Assembly: GCF_016704835.1 (NCBI RefSeq)
Contig: NZ_JADIZJ010000022.1
Location: 1 to 64,000, forward strand
Source of the DNA: Sphingopyxis sp.
Lineage (GTDB): Bacteria > Pseudomonadota > Alphaproteobacteria > Sphingomonadales > Sphingomonadaceae
Direction of reading: 5' to 3'
Length of the DNA stretch: 64,000 bases
Both the position numbers and the translations under genes were made by a program. Positions 61,764-64,000 of the stretch are shown here, one piece after another. The notes under the pieces were generated by a model. It did not search any database and was not told the origin of the DNA. It worked only from the letters and a program-made list of their open reading frames with translations. Positions within the stretch are counted from its first letter, which is position 1, and each line of letters opens with the position of its first letter.

Positions 61764-62521
61764 CCGACCCGCAAACCCTTGTCGGCGTCGCGCCGCTGAC
61801 CCTCGCCGGCGCGGCTGCGATGACCTTTGGCGCGGCCTATGTGCGCGGGCTCACCGGGTTCGGGATGGCGATCATCCTCGTGCCTTTACTAGGGCTGATC
61901 ATCACCCCGGGTGAGGCGGTGGTGCTCGGCATCCTGCTGCAACTGCTGATCGGGCCGGTCGGACTGAAGGTGATCCTTGCCGATGCCGATCGGTCGACCG
62001 CGGTACCGATTGCGCTGGTCGCGATGGCGGCAACTCCGCTCGGGATGATCGCGCTTGAGGCGACGACGCCCGACGTAGCGCGGTTGCTGATCACGCTGGT
62101 GGCGGTTGGAGCGTTTGCCGCGGTGCTGCTGCCCAAACAGCCTGAGGGGCACCGTCCGGGTCGGCTCGCGATCGGTGGAACGGGCGTGGTGTCGGGTATC
62201 CTGACGGGCTTTGCGGCGATGCCCGGTCCGCCTGTCGTCCCCTTCTATCTGCGCAGCGCGCTGCCGCCCAAGACGTCGCGCGCATCGATGATGCTGATCT
62301 TTTTTGCGACCGCGATTGCCGGGACGCTGGCGGCGCTGTGGGTCGGCATTGCCACCTCACGGTTGCTCATCCTGTCGCTGCTGCTCTTTGCGCCGATGTG
62401 GGTGGGCAATTATGTCGGCGGACGCCATTTCGGCCGCGTCGCACCGCATATTTGGCAGGCGATGGTCGCGGTTGTTCTCGGCGTCGCAGCGGTAGCGGCG
62501 GTGGTGCGGATCCTGAACTGA
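61760..62521 (+). CDS. TSUP family permease (TauE/SafE type)
   Basis: A 253-residue protein of about eight membrane helices with a two-fold pattern: AAAMTFGAAYVRGLTGFGMA and SGILTGFAAMPGPPVVPFYL are the repeated family signatures. Exports sulfite or related organosulfur anions; the substrate is unknown. GTG start overlaps the phosphoesterase stop (GTGA). Confidence 0.88.
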   Translation: MTDPQTLVGVAPLTLAGAAAMTFGAAYVRGLTGFGMAIILVPLLGLIITPGEAVVLGILLQLLIGPVGLKVILADADRSTAVPIALVAMAATPLGMIALEATTPDVARLLITLVAVGAFAAVLLPKQPEGHRPGRLAIGGTGVVSGILTGFAAMPGPPVVPFYLRSALPPKTSRASMMLIFFATAIAGTLAALWVGIATSRLLILSLLLFAPMWVGNYVGGRHFGRVAPHIWQAMVAVVLGVAAVAAVVRILN

Positions 62522-62543
62522 CACGAACCGATTTTGAAGCTGG

Positions 62544-64000
62544 TTACAGACTTCGTAGCGCCTGCGCCGGTTTGGCCGACAACAACGGCCAGCTGCCCGC
62601 GATACCGATCAGGAACGACAATCCCGCGCCACCAATCAGCGTTGCCCCGACGATCAGCGGATCGGGGGCAAAGGTAAAGTCGAACAGGCTGACGACAACA
62701 TAGCGCGCCGCAATCAGGCCAAGTCCTAATGCCAGCACCGCCAGCACCGCCGCCAGCACTGCATATTCCATCGCCTGCGCGCCCAGAATCTGGCTGCGTG
62801 TCGCGCCGAGCAGTTTCAGGATCACGCTGTCGTACACGCGCCGCTCGCGACTGGCGGCGATTGCGCCGATCAGCACCGCGATCCCGGCAAGAATCGCGAT
62901 GCTGGCGGCAGCGGCAATGGCCTGACTCATCTGGGTGAGCAGCGTCGTTACCTGCGACACGACATCGCGCACCGCGATCAGCGATGCCGAGGGGAAGGTG
63001 CGCGGGATGCTGCGCGCCAGTTCGGCCTCGGCGGCCGGCTCGACCGCAACGGTCGCGACCATATTATGCGGCGCCGCGTCGAAGGTGCCGGGCGAGAAGA
63101 CCAGCACATAGTTGAGCCCGAAATTGTCCCACTGCACGGTGCGCAAGGAGGCGACCTTTGCCTGCACCTCGACCCCCAGCACATTGACGCTGAGCGTATC
63201 TCCGATCTTGAGGCCGAGCGAAGTCGCGACTTCCTCCTCGACGCTGACGAGCGGCGGTCCCTTGTAATCGGCCGCCCACCATTGGCCGCCCACCAGTTCG
63301 CTACCGCTCGGCGGCGCTGCACTATAGGTCAGCCCGCGGTCGCCGCGCAGCACCCACGCGCCTTCGGGCAGTTCGGCGAGTTCGTCGACGCGCTGGCCGC
63401 GAAATTCGGTGACGCTGCCGCGCAGCGCCGGGATCATGTTGATCTGGGCGTCGGGGGCGGCCTTGGTGACGAGATCGCGAAATTGCGCCGCGCCATCGCG
63501 CGGCACGTCGAGCACGAAAAAGCTCGGCGCGCGCTGCGGCACGGTGCGTGCGATTTCGTTGGTGATGCTCGTCTGGATCGCGGCGAGGGTGACGAACAGC
63601 GTGAGACCCAGCCCGAGCGCCACCACCAGCGCGCCGGTCGACGCGCCGGGGCGATGCAGGTTGGCGAGCGCAAGGCGCAGCAACGGGCGACGGGGGCGCG
63701 GCAGGCGGCTGGCGATGCGGCGCACCAGCCAGCCGAGCCCGACAAGGATCAGCAGCAGGCCGAGCGCGGCGCCGATAAAACCGAGTGCGAACAGTGGCTC
63801 CCGCGCGGTGCCGACCGCGAGCGCGACGATGGCAAGCAGCGCAACGGCGACGGCGACCAAGGCAGGCCGGTCGATCCGCGCCGCCTTGTCGACAGTCGCG
63901 CGGTACAGCCCCGCCGCTGGGATATGCTTCGTGGCGGCGAGCGGCGGCATGGCAAAAGCGATGGCGATCAGCAATCCATAAGCGGCGCTGACGGCAAGTG
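62544..64000 (-). CDS. ABC transporter permease with FtsX domains (5' part outside window)
   Basis: The C-terminal 485 residues of a large permease, open to the right window edge (the frame runs out at 64000 on this strand). Visible are several helices (ALVAVAVALLAIVALAVG, LALGLGLTLFVTLAAIQTS), a periplasmic MacB-like domain (PQRAPSFFVLDVPRDGAAQF to NMVATVAVEPAAE), and a closing FtsX-type domain (VVSQVTTLLTQMSQAIAAA, ERRVYDSVILKLLGATRSQI). Similar to YbbP-type predicted exporters (COG3127), perhaps of lipids or lysophospholipid-related; an ATPase partner would lie beyond the window. Confidence 0.87.
   Translation of the reverse strand, partial: LAVSAAYGLLIAIAFAMPPLAATKHIPAAGLYRATVDKAARIDRPALVAVAVALLAIVALAVGTAREPLFALGFIGAALGLLLILVGLGWLVRRIASRLPRPRRPLLRLALANLHRPGASTGALVVALGLGLTLFVTLAAIQTSITNEIARTVPQRAPSFFVLDVPRDGAAQFRDLVTKAAPDAQINMIPALRGSVTEFRGQRVDELAELPEGAWVLRGDRGLTYSAAPPSGSELVGGQWWAADYKGPPLVSVEEEVATSLGLKIGDTLSVNVLGVEVQAKVASLRTVQWDNFGLNYVLVFSPGTFDAAPHNMVATVAVEPAAEAELARSIPRTFPSASLIAVRDVVSQVTTLLTQMSQAIAAAASIAILAGIAVLIGAIAASRERRVYDSVILKLLGATRSQILGAQAMEYAVLAAVLAVLALGLGLIAARYVVVSLFDFTFAPDPLIVGATLIGGAGLSFLIGIAGSWPLLSAKPAQALRSL

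Overview
The window looks like chromosomal DNA of a high-GC alphaproteobacterium of the order Sphingomonadales, most like Sphingopyxis or Sphingomonas. This is inferred from the strong GC bias at third codon positions, the compact ATGA/GTGA-overlapped gene pairs, the bolA / J-domain / cobS / cobT neighbourhood, an Rrf2-led suf operon, and the mix of TonB-dependent receptor, P450, VOC and alpha/beta-hydrolase genes. No rRNA, tRNA or CRISPR array was recognised. Both ends are cut inside genes: a TonB-dependent receptor on the left and an ABC-transporter permease on the right.

Left part (1-17 kb). After the receptor end come a glycosyltransferase/metallophosphoesterase pair, an aldehyde dehydrogenase next to an acetolactate-synthase-like ThDP enzyme, two tandem paralogous secreted proteins of unknown function, and a YbjQ-like secreted protein with a textbook terminator. 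Then follows a cobaltochelatase region. CobT and CobS are separated by an MFS transporter, a 43-residue membrane protein, a lipoprotein alpha/beta hydrolase and a DUF5694 protein. Upstream of cobS are an NTF2-like protein, a J-domain protein and, divergently, a bolA gene broken by a single-base deletion. A pirin gene ends this part.

Accessory island (about 17.1-22.1 kb). This is the one clearly mobile or defence-like segment. It carries an intact Xre-RES toxin-antitoxin pair, a decayed IS5/IS1182-type transposase, a DNA methyltransferase remnant with several frameshifts that has lost both ends, a nucleotidyltransferase-HEPN gene whose 3' end is fused tail-to-tail to that remnant, and one or two uncharacterised small ORFs. 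It reads as the wreck of a restriction/defence locus in which only the Xre-RES pair looks fully functional.

Middle part (22-38 kb). This holds an epoxide-hydrolase-like enzyme, a serine beta-lactamase-like hydrolase, a pdxH-phzF pair, and a housekeeping run (DnaJ-class chaperone, YihY/BrkB membrane protein, fabI, GNAT, aroC). Next are an SLC13/RCK permease, two tandem dicarboxylate/amino-acid:cation symporters, a low-complexity lipoprotein, a cytochrome P450 and an extensin-like protein.

Right part (38-64 kb). A suf operon is transcribed leftwards (Rrf2 regulator, sufB, a lipoprotein, a small protein, sufC, sufD, sufS, sufT, sufA), with a perfect inverted repeat as probable operator. It is followed by an AraC regulator, a DUF885 lipoprotein, pyrD, gamma-glutamyltransferase and a long-chain acyl-CoA ligase. 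Then come a glyoxalase II/VOC pair with thioesterase and hydrolase genes, an XRE/membrane-protein pair, thrS, a membrane-anchored metallophosphoesterase, a TSUP exporter and the partial permease. Two copies of a palindromic repeat of about 76 bp (near 2.75 kb and 45.5 kb) share a core and represent a dispersed element family.
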